A DNA stretch of 64,000 nucleotides from Burhinus oedicnemus. Taxonomy: Eukaryota > Chordata > Aves > Charadriiformes > Burhinidae. Where the stretch lies: positions 352,886-416,885 of the forward strand of contig VFFE01006609.1 of the NCBI GenBank assembly GCA_008921705.1, read 5' to 3'. Below, in pieces: positions 49,373-62,400 of this stretch. Under the pieces are notes generated by a model. It was not told the origin of the DNA and searched no databases. It worked only from the letters and a program-made list of their open reading frames with translations. Position numbers and translations under genes: made by a program. Numbering within the stretch: the stretch's first letter is position 1; each line of letters opens with the position of its first letter.

Positions 49373-52300
49373 GCTTTTTCCTTAGAGGTACAGGAAGTTC
49401 TTAGTAAAGTTAGGTGACTTTCCCTAAGGCATAAGAGTTGGTGGAGGAAAAAAAGAATTAAGACAGGCTTTTCTGGCTCCCAATTTCATGTTATTAGCTG
49501 TCAGATCAAGCCAGCTCTACACTCAGCACTCAGCATGTTTCAAAGTCCTTTCTTGGGAGGATACTGCTGATGCAAAGGGGAAAATGTGTCATTTGGGTGC
49601 ATGCTGTATATAGCCATCAGGTCTATCACACTGTTTCGAAAAGAGCATGAGAGTCACACAAATTCACAGCAACCATTAAGTCACTTAGTAAAATTCACAG
49701 TGGAGGTCACCATGTCCACACCGATTTTCTTCTCCTCTTTCCATTCCTCCTACTCAGTAGGTAAACAAATATGTTCTGTGTGAATATATATCACAACAGA
49801 CTGGCAATCTCTGAGCAACCAAACCAAATTACTGACAAAATCCCTCTGTCAACTTAGCAAATCTAAACACCACAATCTTTACTATGATGAATATAATAAA
49901 GAAAATGCTAAATATGTGATTCTGCCATAAGCTGAAGGAAAACAATTAATTGAAAACCTAAGCAAGAAATTATGTCAATTTACCTTCTCTTATACTGTCC
50001 TCATTTTTAACGTCCTTTTGTCTGTCTTATCTCTACCTCACATATTTTTTTCTCATTTTATTAATGTTCTGATGATTTTTCTTTCTCCAAGATCAGTTTT
50101 TTGTATCCATAGTTATAGCCACTCACATGCATCAAGATGCCACCTTTATTCCTCTTACTAATTATTCTTTCTGTTCTAGTTATAATTTTTAAACACCAAA
50201 AGACCTTGGAAGTTTTGAAAATCTTACTACTATTAAGCTCATATTTAACTCATGTTTAACTGCTTTTATCTTGCAAATATCAGTCCTTCTGCTGTCTAAA
50301 CTGGTTGATCTTCCTTTAGGTTTCATGAGTATTTAGTAATCAGGAGTTAGAGCACTGCGAATGTTTACATGTAGAAATGAAAATTCAGATGACTGGAAGG
50401 TGTTAATAAAGAAAGGAAAGCCTAGAACTTCTAGAAGATTTAAGTCACTCCACTAATCCAAGAGTGAGATTTACATTAGGACCTGAAAAGCAAATTCCAC
50501 TAGTGACTGACATTTCTCTTTCCTGGAAAACAACGTTTTGGAAACTTTTAATTCCCCACTGAAATAAAAATGGAATCATTTAATTGTTTTCAGAGAGGGG
50601 AAAGGCTGTTACACGTTTATACTGGGCATTGGCTTCTGAGTTCCAGATTACATATCAAAAGATTTGCATCCCACACCACTTTGAATCAAGCAGAATAGGA
50701 GCTTAAGTGCTGTCACAGACCAGTATGTTAATTGGTCAGCAACAGCTTTTGATTCAGTATTTCAGCCTAGGTGTATGGAAATAGTTTCACTAGCTTTACT
50801 GAACAATTGGTTGATTGTATATAATGTTTTTAGACCAGTGAACCAAATCCTGCCTGCCTTTCTCTTTAGTTTCAGTGGGAGTTTATAAGCAAAGTAACAG
50901 AGCTCAGAAAATGGCACACTATCCCACTTGAACTAAAGGGAGAATTTTAGGTAGGTGGAATGTAATTATGAGACTGGAATTCAGCCAGGATTTGGGCAGA
51001 AGGAGTTGTGGGTCTGTCAAGCAGCTATGAAACGTGTCTCAAAGTTGTCCCCAAAGTAGAGGGAAAAGAAATGTTTTGTCATCTACACAGTATTCGGCTA
51101 AGAATTCTGTTCTCTTTCTCTGCTTTCAAGGTATGGAGGTAAAGGAGAAAAGTGAGAAATAAAGAGCTGCTTTGCAGAACATTCAAAGAAAGGCAGAGGA
51201 AAGTGCCAAAGATGGGAGAAAATATCGGTGAGTTTCACTGTATGTGTTTTATTTTCTGTCCCATTGTGTTAGGAGGTGTCTAATGTTCACAAAGGCAATA
51301 AAACATCTTGAAGTATGCAGAGTGTGGGCTAGCTTTCAGTCAGTATTTTATGTAATAGTCCTTTGTAGGAAATGCATAGGGAGAGGAAATTAAGGTGCAG
51401 AAACCTCATCAAAATCCAATTTTCTGAAGCATTAGAACTGGCTAAACAGAACTCTGTGACCGGTTATCATTAAATTATGAGAAGTCCTTTATTACCTCTC
51501 CCCACTTGCATGCAGTCCAGAAATCCTGTTTAGTGAGACTGGCATTTTCAGGAATCAGACAGAGCCGTGGATCAAGCAGTTGAGAATTTTTTTGGTTCTA
51601 TTCTCTTGTAAGAAATAAGGATAGATTTTTGATGCTTCCAGTCAGTCTCCAAATTGACATAATAGTAATTAGAAGTGATTTTCTTGGTTTCTTTCTGCCT
51701 CTTACCAGTTCAGTCTTCCTAGGCAATAACATTCTCTTGAGATTAAAGTGACAATCTGTAGTTAAGTTAGGAAGCAACACGTCAGAAATAGCTGCTGATT
51801 GCAGCTGCTGATTGGAGTGTTGGACTCCAAGAAGACCCACAAAAATAAATGTCAGAAAGTGGAAAAACGTTATTTTTTAATCAATTTTCTCCCTAGCCCT
51901 TCTTCCCTCCAGTGAAGTGGTGTTTTGAAACTCTGTTTTCATCTGTATGTTGAAATAACATGTTATTTAAAATGTTTCAGTACTTTTTTCATTTCTTATT
52001 AATTTTAAAATATTTCCTTTAAGTTAAAATTAGTTCAGAGACTGTTAAGAACAGCAGTGCTCATTTGTTTGGGTTTTTTTGCCCAATAATACATCTTTTC
52101 AATAAAATACGAAGTACAGATCAGATACACGTACAGTAAAAATAAATGACATTTCCTTAATCAGATTATCAAGAAGGTGGGCAAAACCAAAACATAATCC
52201 CAAAATTCAAAAATGTGTATAACAGAGATATTCTTTGGCTAAAAAAAACCCAAAGAACCAAAACCTCCTGTTTAATTCTTTAAGAAACTATAATTAACTT

Positions 52301-52958
52301 TTATAATAAATGTTCCTGCTAAATAGCTACACAGGGAAGCATCTTCTGAAAATGGAATATAAAATAATCTTAAGGCAATTACAAAGAAGTTTTTGGTTTG
52401 CAGAATTTAGTATAATTATGTAATTTTCTTTTGTGTGCAAGCAGGCTTGGCATTGAACTCCCACAATATGATGAGTCATATGGAGCTGGTTATTTCCTAG
52501 TGAATAGCAAGAAGGAAGCAAAAATTATCCTTTGAATACAACAACCCATAAGTACAATGAATTAATCTAATTTTACACTAGAATCAATGGCAAAAGTTCA
52601 CTCTGATGCTTGAAGATGCTGTATCAAAGGTGTTATCTGGAACTCATGAAGGCCTGACAGGATGCCTCTGACAAGCAATGTTAAAATGCTCCTTTCCCAA
52701 GATGTGAAAATGCTTTCAATCACCACCTTCAGATGAGTTCACTCCTTTAAAGATTTCATTTCTTTGCCAGTACGTTTGCAATGAAGTAGCTGAAAGAATG
52801 TGTTTGACTCTATTATGCACTGTGAAAGGTGAACATATTGTAGACATTTAACAGGTTCCTTGTATCAGGCTTGTTAAAAATGGAGAGCTTAGTAAATGCA
52901 AATGTTGCCCAACTGAACACATGACACTACATGTGTAGATATATAAATTTGTGAGTGT

Positions 52959-52991
52959 AAGTATATATAGGCAAAGTAAAAGTATATATAG
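52959..52991. repeat. AGTATATATAG direct repeat
   Basis: Two copies of AAGTATATATAG lie about 20 bases apart in an AT-rich, TATA-like context. It is a minor repeat and no promoter is inferred. Confidence 0.6.
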
Positions 52992-53399
52992 TTAGTGATA
53001 CCCATAATCTAGATTTTAATGACTGTGTGTACTCCTGTAACAGAAATTTGCTGATCTCAGTGTTATTAGGCCACAAAATAATTTGGATTACACCACATTT
53101 TTGTTTAGACCCAAGCAAATGCTATTAAATTATTTACAAATAAAATTCTGTTTCTTTTAGTTTTCAGGTTTTTTTTTCAGTTTTTTTAATGAATTTATTA
53201 CTGAAAGGTACTTTATCACATTCCAAGAGTCCAGTGTTCACCAAAGCCCAAGAATTCAGTTGTGGAGAAGACACACTTTGGATTAAGTGGCACCTTTTGT
53301 ATTTTTCCAGAACTGCAAATACTTTTTTTAAAATTTATTTACAGGTTTTTTTCCTGTATAAAATATTATTAGAATTAAGTCCCCTTGAAAATTACAACC

Positions 53400-53671
53400 A
53401 GATATCAGTGGTGCCCAGTGACAGGATGAGAGGTAACAGGCATAAATCATGATACAGGAAATCCAAGTTAAACGTAAGAAAAAACTTTTTTGCAATTAAG
53501 GTGGTCAGGTAGATTTGCCCAGACAGGCTGTAAAATATGCATTCATTCAGAGAATCAAAATAAGACTGGACCAAGGCCCTTGGCAACCTGCTGTAGTTAA
53601 CCCCGCTTTGGGCAGGGCAGTTGGAGTGGCTGAGCTCAGGAGCTCCCTTCCAACGTTAACGATTCTATGAT
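53400..53671 (+). mobile_element. CR1 LINE copy 7, plus strand, diverged
   Basis: This is the only forward-oriented CR1 copy. It begins in the ORF2 C-terminal region, where the + strand still encodes VVPSDRMRGNRHKS before a TGA. It continues through the FF(T/A)..V and RLP block remnants and the CTTTGGGCAGGGC region, and finishes with CTCCCTTCCAACG and one octamer, GATTCTATGA. Many substitutions mark it as old. There is no intact frame. Confidence 0.9.
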
Positions 53672-56600
53672 AAATATTAATCAGTAAAATGGATTATTCA
53701 CTGTATTCAGAGAAAGGAATTTCTAATTAATTTTCAAAATCAAATATATCTATACAAACACAGTTTGGAGTAGGACTCTGTTTTGGAACTCATTTTTTTC
53801 CAGTAGATTCTGACTCTGGCAAGACCGTGTTGTGCCATCTCTCATCATTAACATATACATGACATGTTCAGAGGACCAAACCAAGTGCTTTTTACAGGAC
53901 ATATGCTATGTGACTTGAGACACATTAAAAGATAATTAAGTATATTAAACAATAATTTGATTTATTTCATATTTGTTTTATATAAGGATATAAAAACTGA
54001 TTCATGCGTAATTCATTTCCCAGGCAATATCTTTTCATAGCACAGATGTTTAGCAAGCAGAAACAATGCTGTCTCTACAGTACTTCTCATGTAGTGTCAG
54101 AGAAAAACTTGACCAGACAGTCTGTAATCACAGGAAGAATTACATAAAGAGAACAAATAAATTTGATTGCTTGGAAACAAAAATTAAAAACAAGGTCCCT
54201 GAATACTTCTAAAATAGTATGTTGGTCAGAAGTTGACCAGGAGAAATAATGTGAGGACTGCTGAAAACAGTTAGAGACAGTTAACTAGGAGAGGAAAAAA
54301 ATAAATCCAAATTCTGTTGCTAGAAGATTTTTCCAAATGATGAATAAAAGTGACTTTTATCATATGCAAAAACCCAAATAAATTGTGCTAATTATTCTCT
54401 TACTTTTCTGTGCATGACTGCTTGAATAGATGAAAGCTGGGCAATAAAGTCAACAAAAATGATAATTTCTTCTTTGTTAATCTGCTCTGAATTCTGTTTT
54501 TCCAAACAAAATGACAGTGCTGTACTGTGATTGACATTGTCCAGAACAACTGCTCATGGTGAGCAATACTAGACAAGCTTTAGTCTGTTAAGTTGTGGTT
54601 TTTTTAAAATACAATTGGACAAACTTCAGGGGTTATGTTTTTGAAAAGCTCACAGTGATATTCAGCCTTCAGTTGTATGGCTTGGTAAAGCAACAGATTT
54701 TGTGTTCCCACCAGTCAAAACTGGAAAACCAGTCAAATAGGACAACTTTCCTGAGAGACAGATATAACTTCAGCTCTGGCCTTGCCTGAGTAGAAGTGTG
54801 CATTAAGAGGTACGGTCAACCAGTGAAAGACAGTATCTGATGCTACTTCTCCCAGGTGATTCAATTTTTATTTTGTTTCAGTCTAACACAGGTACAGGTT
54901 TATTCCAATTTTACAGACACTGAAGGATTCTAATAACTGAAAATGGAAATATAAAGTTAAATATGCAAAAAATTAAATAAGCAAAAAGTTAAATACAAAG
55001 TTTATATTTATAATTACTCAAAAAAGCAATCCACTTCTGTGTTAAAGCATATTCTGATTTAGATGGCTGGCATGTTATCAGTAATCCATTGCTATAAAAC
55101 ATCATTTGTAAAAGACCACTTACACATCTTGTGTGAAGTATCTAGCTGATTGTTGGTTTTTAAAGAGCAGGAGAACACTCAAAGGGAGAGGTGAGAATAA
55201 GGATGAAATTTCATTTTTTAAGTACAGTTGTTAAGGAGGTAAAACAAACCCTGAAAAGTTTTATCAATTATTATTTTGGAATACCATTATTTTAGAAATA
55301 CTTAAGATGATGAATTAGAAGTCAGGTTTAGAAACAAACAGAAGTAACAACATGGATATGAAAGGTCAAATGTCCTGTTTGAGAGATTTTCCAATACTAT
55401 CTTGTCATAGTATCAGTCATTCTCACACATTCTTGCACAGAAATCAAGGTCATCCAGCATACATCATGTTACAAAGAAAACCATCCACTGTGTTGGTCTG
55501 TGACACTAATGTGATTTGGAAGAAGCTAGCCCTAGTATGATTTTCACCATACCGAGTAGCTCAGGGATTAAAGGTCTCTCCCTGACATAGTCCACAAAGA
55601 CAACAGAGAAGTAGCTATGCTTGCACTTCAAAGTCTTCATTTTATGTCCCTTATTATTATTTCACCATTTACAAATTCCAGATTTTTTTTTTCCTGGGGC
55701 AGAACTGTGTCAGGAATCCAGGAAGCCAAAGTGTTTTTACATGGTAGACAAAAACACATGGGCAATTATGGTATGTTGGCTAAAGTTTTGTTTTTCACCA
55801 ATGTTCTGAAAACAGTTTGTGATATATTGAATGAAATTGCAGATGTATTTAAAATTATATTCTTTGTTTTACAATTAAGAATGACTGTGTCTGCAGATCA
55901 AGATTCTTAGCTGACCAAGAGCCCACCCTAATGAAGCTGAAAGGAGGGCAGATCTGAGCTACTTCTGCTTTCGTGGTTCTGGATCTGCCTGGTGTCCAGA
56001 CAGGCTCTGGCTCCTCTCACAGCCTGAATTGCAACAATGGCTGGAAGTCATCATTCAGGTGAGAATTTTCAGACTGGAATTATTAATATTTCACCTTCAC
56101 ACTTCTTCATCAGCCCCTCAATGATTAAAAAAAAAAAAGTTGCATTCTGGTTTGAATGTACATTTTTATAATGGCCAGTTCTGAATAAATACGGCCCATG
56201 AAAAATGTTTATTTGGGGTCAAACTTTGCAATGTCTCTTTAATTTAAATTCCAAAGAGTCAGTCTTAAATCTTCCACGGTGGTCAGGACACTAAGGCACT
56301 GCATAATTCACAGGCCTCATTTTGACAGACAGTACAGCTTATTATTTTTTTTTTCTTTTTTGTTCTTTCAGAATAAGCTCTGCCTTAGAAGGCAGGACTG
56401 GGAGGTTTTTCTGGTGATAACTTCAACAGATCGTGTTGAAATATTTTTTTAAAGATTTGTTTACCAACAGGATTTTCCTCTGTTGTTTTTCTAAATTAAT
56501 AACATCAGCGTTTAATATCCATTAATCATCTATTGCTGTCAGGATGTAAATGCAATAAACATCCTTTTATTCATTTATTTGTATGCTATCACTTAAACCC

Positions 56601-58788
56601 CTAGTTTTTAGATCATGGCTGGGTTATGCAGGGCTTTCTACATACCTGTAACAAAGAAACAAGTTTTTACTCCGGAGAATTTTCAATATACATGAAAGAG
56701 AAGATGAAATAACAGGGCAAGACAGACAATCAGGGTTGGGAAAGAGAAGGAAGATAAAATAAAAAATGAACAGAACTGAGCAGAAAAGCAAAAGTCACTG
56801 ATGACTCCTGGTAAAATAAGAAACAAATATTAAAACATAATAACTGATCAAAAATACCTTTGGGTGCACCGATGTTAGGAAAAAGTCATAATTAATTAAT
56901 ATCTACTTCAATTATTTCGAATTAGTTAATTAATTTTATATCTTTCTTAATATTTTAGGGAATGAGACTCACTGCCTCTATCTACTTTTTAGGCTGTTTT
57001 CTGTTTTTCAGAGAATTTTGAGGGCCTTTCACCTCAGGGTCTTTGTTTTTTCTCGTCTACTTCTCAGTTGTATCAGTAGTGTCCTCTGTGGACAGTTATT
57101 TCGTTAGTTATTTATGCAATAAATAACTAATTTTAAGAACTGATCTTTCATGCTGTAATTCCAGAGATGTGTTATTTTTTTATTATATGTAGAATGTGCT
57201 CTAGGTCAGTATTCTACATAGTTGTTAATTCTGTATAGGTATATTCTAGGTTTTCTTTCTTTTTCTGGTCTGTCTTACTTTCTTCTCACAATAATAAAGA
57301 TTCAAAACATATTTCCTCCATTAAGAAGGACAAATCTTGACCAAAGCAAGTTTCTGGTGTTAAGAAAGGCTCAATTTTCCTGTTGTCTCACATTCTGCAC
57401 TGGAAAATTTTGAAATTTGAATTCTTTCTTATTCTCTAGCAACTTTAGAGAAAAATATGTCAATATAAATATACACAAATTAATTCCTATTTCAAGATTG
57501 TAATGGTTTTTGTTCTTTGACAATTTGTCATTTTAGACTATTATAGAAATAGTAAAACTTTGCATTGTAATGTTCTCAAATTCCCTCAACACCTGTTTTA
57601 AGGGCATGCAGTTCTACTGATGAATGTCCCATGGTTTAAGTAGTGATATGTCATTAATCACATTAAGAAATAGACCTAACGAACCATAAATTAAAAGTAA
57701 GACTGTGTTACTCGCTCTCCTTTTTAGTAAAGATTAAATAGTCTATTAATATCTCTCTGCATTTGAGATAAAGGAACATCTGGATATGTTATTGCCATGA
57801 TAGGTCCTTTTTCAAAGCAATGCTCCCCATCGTGGTCACAATTCAGTCTTTGCTCTGTACCAGGGAACAGCGAGAGAATTCATTCCTATGTCTGCATGGT
57901 TACTTGTATGAACTTTCTCTGAAGATTGTGGTCCATATTGCACACTGTGCTAATCACTGGCAGAGTATGGGCAGATTACTGAAATCTAATCCTGATTTAT
58001 ACTTTCTGTGAATAGAATTAGATGACTGTTAGGCATTATAGCCTGAAGCACTCAGGGAATGATATCCACCACTGCAGTTATTTCCTTCAACAGTTACATT
58101 GAAATTGTGATTATCAGAAGCTGCATTATTTAAAAAGGTAAGTTACTGCAAGCAAGAGATGTAATTAGCATAATCTTTTCTTTAAAAGATACATATGCCA
58201 TTACAGTTTTAAAGAAAGAAAATCTTAGCTGAAATCATCTTTGTATTTTACTAAAGCTCATTTCTTTTCCATACCATTTTGTCAGAACAGCACAAACTTG
58301 GTGTTGGAATAGCCCAAGCCTTCAAAGTTGTGTTCAGTTTATATAGTTTTCATATGTCTGTAAGAATGACATTGATTTCCTCAGATTTCATACCAATTTT
58401 CCATTTGCACTCTGAATTTTATAACCACAGCTTTGAGGACACGAAACTGATGAGAAACAATTCTTTCTGTTACTGAGCCCAGAACATAGGTTAGCATCTA
58501 CCACTTAATCAGATGAATGCAAAAGGAAGAAGACATGTTTTGGTATTTGTCCATGTAGCACAGTGAAAGAGGAAGAGGAGATGGTTGTTTCTCTAACTTG
58601 TGATTTAGTGATTATATACTTGTATTAATTTCAGTTTTACCTACCTCAGTTTAATGATATCAAGCTAACCTGCTAGCATCAAGATACTCCATGACCACAG
58701 TGGAATTTCTGGCTACTCCCAGATGCCCTAGCACTCCATTAAATTTATCCTACATTTAGCAGGTCCAGAGATATCAGGTCAAGATGTT
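53672..58788. other. Unique AT-rich non-coding stretch
   Basis: No gene is recognised. It holds a degenerate GTTAAATA repeat at 54956-54999, a GC-richer patch at 55900-56058 ending in a donor-like GTGAGA, and a homeodomain-core-rich patch at about 56495-56590. The last two are discussed among the findings. The rest is featureless. Confidence 0.65.
54956..54999. repeat. Degenerate about 16-bp tandem repeat
   Basis: Three imperfect units of the form (G)TTAAATA..GCAAAAA follow each other. It is an AT-rich slippage repeat. Confidence 0.65.
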
Positions 58789-59465
58789 ATCATAGGATCA
58801 TAGACCATAGGATCATAGGTTTGAAGACATCACTGAAAGTCATCTGGTCACAGCCCTGCCCAAAGCAGGGTCTCCTTAGAACAGGGCTATGACTTGTGAA
58901 GTTTTTAATATCTTCAAGGACAGAGATTTCACAGGCTGGCTGGGGCCCTGTTCCAATATTTGGCTGCTGTCATTGTGAAATTTATTTTTCCCAGTATTTG
59001 AACGGAGTTTCCCTTGTTATAGCTGGTGTCTGTTGCCTTTTGTCCAATACTATATATCTCCAAAAAGAGTCTGACTCCATCTTCTTTATACCCTCCTGTT
59101 AGGTAACTGAAAATAACATTAAGATCCCTGCCTTGTCCTTCTGTTCTTAAGGCTGAACAAACCAGTTCTCTCCATGTACATCATGCTCCTGCTTCCTAAT
59201 GATCTTGATGGCCTTCTGCTGGACTATCTCTAGTTTATCCATGTCCTTCTTGTACTGGGAAGCCCCAAAGTGGACACAGTACTCCTGGTGCAATCTTGCA
59301 GGAGACAAATAGAGGAACAAAATAATTTCTCTTAAGTTTTTGGCTATGCTTTTGTTAATACAGACCAGGATGCATTTGACCTTCTTTGGTTCAAGAGCAC
59401 ACTACTGATTCATGTTCAACCCCTTGATCACTAGGATCCCCAAGTCCTTTCCTGCATGTTGGAAA
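58789..59465 (-). mobile_element. CR1 LINE copy 8, highly diverged
   Basis: A reverse-oriented CR1 fragment of about 0.68 kb. It opens with several degenerate octamers, ATCATAGGATCATAGACC and a further ATAGGATCATAGG. CR1 landmarks then appear in order: CCCTGCCCAAAGCAGGG, a decayed LFQGS-region block, AAGGCTGAACAAACC, TTGATGGCCTTCTGCTGGAC, CATGTCCTTCTTGTACTGG and GGACACAGTACTCC, ending around CCCCAAGTCC near 59450. No frame is maintained. The upper boundary is uncertain by about 20 bases. It is one of the oldest CR1 copies in the window. Confidence 0.9.
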
Positions 59466-62400
59466 CTTATTCAGGACCTGATACATCTCAGATATGCTTA
59501 CTTGTTTGCATTTGAATTTAAAAAATGCCAAGCATCTACAATACCTGTTCACTTTGAATGGCCTTCTAAAAGTTATTCTACAAAGTCAGGCCCTAAATTT
59601 TTACAATCCTTTTTTGCCAGTAGGAGAAAAAAGACAGAAAGATCACATTCAATGAGAAAAAATAGGAACTAAACCCACAAAGGTCACTTCTGACTTGTAA
59701 CTGCAAAGATCTCTACTTTCAGCTGTTATAATGTCTAAAGCCTTTTATTCACCTACGTGCAACCTCTCCCTGGGCATGTGAAAATTGTCCCTCATTTATG
59801 CACATGTAATGAGAATTAAATAAAGAGACTTTTTGAAGCCCTGGACTCTGCAGGAACCAGTAGAGGTAGAAATGTGAACTGTTTGTAATATTCAGGTTTT
59901 TATTTCAGGACTCAGTAGTGGTAAAAATTTTGTTGTTCGTGCACACTTCAGAGAAACTGTGAAAGGCCAGAACAAGTCACAGATGTGTTAAATGATCTAT
60001 CTTTCAGCTTCTTAATTTTTTTCTTAACTAACAGGTCAGGGACTCTACAGGTGAAATCACATCTGAGGCCACACATTCTCTACTGGATCATGTACTAAGG
60101 AAGCATCGTGACATAACAGAGTAGCAAGGAGTCTGTGGGCACTGGTGACGCTGCTTCTTGTGCTTGTCCTTTCCAAGACATATGTACTTCTCTGCTACGT
60201 TAGGGAAGTTCATGAGTTGCCAGGGGATTGCTAAAGAGGTCTGAGCAAGTGCAAGACTTGATTGGTCTTTGTATTTAAAGGCATATTCTACCTTCTACTT
60301 GCTTTCCCTTCAATAAACATAGGCCTTACAGACAGGATTAAGTGGGGAGGGGGAGAGCAAGGAGAGACTCCAATGCCTTCCCTCCTGTTTCAGTGTTCAA
60401 AAGGGAGGATTTGAGCCTTTCACAGTGAACTATAGAACTGGGCAAATCACGCAGTGATAAAACCTGAGTTTAGAAATCCTTTTTTATCTGTTTATGTTAG
60501 GTATGCTATAAAAAGCATATCACCATGGTATCCCAGCTCTTTCCAATTAACGAAAGCTATTTCTACCATTTACTTAGCAACTTTGACAATAGCCTCCAGC
60601 AGCAGTAAAACAACTTGAGAGCCTGGCATTTTACAAGGTAAATTCTTCACTGCTGTCTGTTTTTTCTTGCACTGTTGCTTGCAAAGACTTAAAAAGTTAC
60701 TGCTTCTTCAGCCACTGAGGCTGGTATTGTTACACTCACTTGAGCTATGGATCACTGGGTACACTTTGTACCTTACACGGCAGTTTGAGAAAAATCAATT
60801 TTAGTCTTGAAGAGATGAAACTAGTGTTGCAGAAGACCAGTGCACATTTCCAGGTGCTGGAGGGCCCTAGCATCTTGATGGGGATTCAACAAAACATGAC
60901 ATAGGTATGGTGCAAAGTTGCTTACTCTTATGCTAAGAGATCTTCTGAAAAAAATTACAGAGTAAATCAGAATGCTGTGAAGAAGTGAAAGTCACACTAG
61001 CTACAGTAAACACTTCTCCATTAGTCACAATCTTAGCAGAAAAAACATAATTAATGTTACTAACTGTAAGTTACTGTATGCCAATAAATGCTGTCAGTAC
61101 AATAGAAAAATCAGATAATATTTAATATATAGATTAAAACACATATACCTGGTGTTGAGGAAAGAAACAGTTTGTGCATAATAATGGCTAGAAGTGTTTA
61201 AAATACTTCTGTCCATGTAGAGCTTGATTGTCACCTAACTTGGAGATAATGTCAAAACAGTAGTGTTACTGTCTTTGTTTTTCTTCATTTATATTTTATA
61301 TCTCTGCACCATTTGTATGTATCTACAAAGCTTGAGAAATGGATCATTTACTTTCTTTTCCCAGCTGTGTTTGTACTCAGATAGAAAAAATCATATTTTA
61401 ATTTTCATTTTGTAATTTAGAAATGTGTGTACCCTTTCCTGTTTTGAAGGGCTCAGATTGCACTTCCGTGGAATATTAACTGTGCTTTCAGTGAACACAG
61501 ACCGGAAATGCTGAGTCCAGATAAGACATTCTGCTGAACTCATATAAATGTTCCCTGCCAGATTATATTTATTAACATTTTTGAAAGAGTAACTTTGTCT
61601 CAGAAGAATTTATTCTAGATCAAGTATCATCTGTTTGTGAAAATCTAACTTAATGCTAGGTCAGGTGTTCTCTATTCTCGTGCAGCTGACAGAAGTCAGA
61701 TTTGTTCTGGTATAAAGTATAAACCAGTACATATATTTTATAGTGCATTCAGGCTAACCTGATGCAGATATATTCTTCTGTCTGGAGTCATAACACCTTG
61801 AAGCAATTGCTGCTCCCCCAGCCCTTCTTCCTCTTCATGTCAATATTCCCTGTAGAATTTAGTCCTTTTTCCAATCTGATGGATTTTCTTATCTGTATGC
61901 TTCTTAACTAAATGATCCAAATTAACAAATAGAGCATACGTAGTAGAATTTTGCTAATCAAACTGATTAGAACTGAAACAGAGTAGGAATTGCTTATACA
62001 AGCAGCTCTGCTGGGAGATTAGAGGAGGCAGTAACCTCTAACTACTGCAACAGACTGAAGGTGGTAATTATTTCACCAGTGTTGCTCTAGCTGGAGAAGG
62101 ATGTATGAAAACAGCTTAAATGCTAAGAAGGGTATGGATCCTATATAAATACAGATTGGGGCACTCACTGCATTTCCCAGTGCAAGCACTAAATATGCAG
62201 CCCACTGCAGGCTCAAGAGCAAAACCAAAAGAAGAACAGAAAGGCAGATTGTGTAAAAAGACTTATCCAAGGTCTTATTCCATTTTTTTTGGCAGTACAG
62301 TTTCCCAGGAAATACTGTTGAACAGGCAGGAATGATTTTGAAATGCACTCTGCATTCTTCCTATAACAAATACAGATTTGTGCAGACATAGTCAAAACTT

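Larger units (their letters stand above)
45673..53399. other. Unique AT-rich non-coding stretch
   Basis: No gene is recognised in 7.7 kb. It holds a 20-T run at 49353-49372, a second pyrimidine-skewed patch at about 49981-50110, a splice-site-flanked segment at 51131-51227 discussed among the findings, and a 20-bp-period repeat of AGTATATATAG near 52959-52991. Frames of up to 110 codons carry no motif. Confidence 0.65.

Noticed and set aside
52959..52991. TATATATA motifs as a promoter
   Set aside because: They are part of a small AT direct repeat with no downstream gene or GC-rich initiation region.
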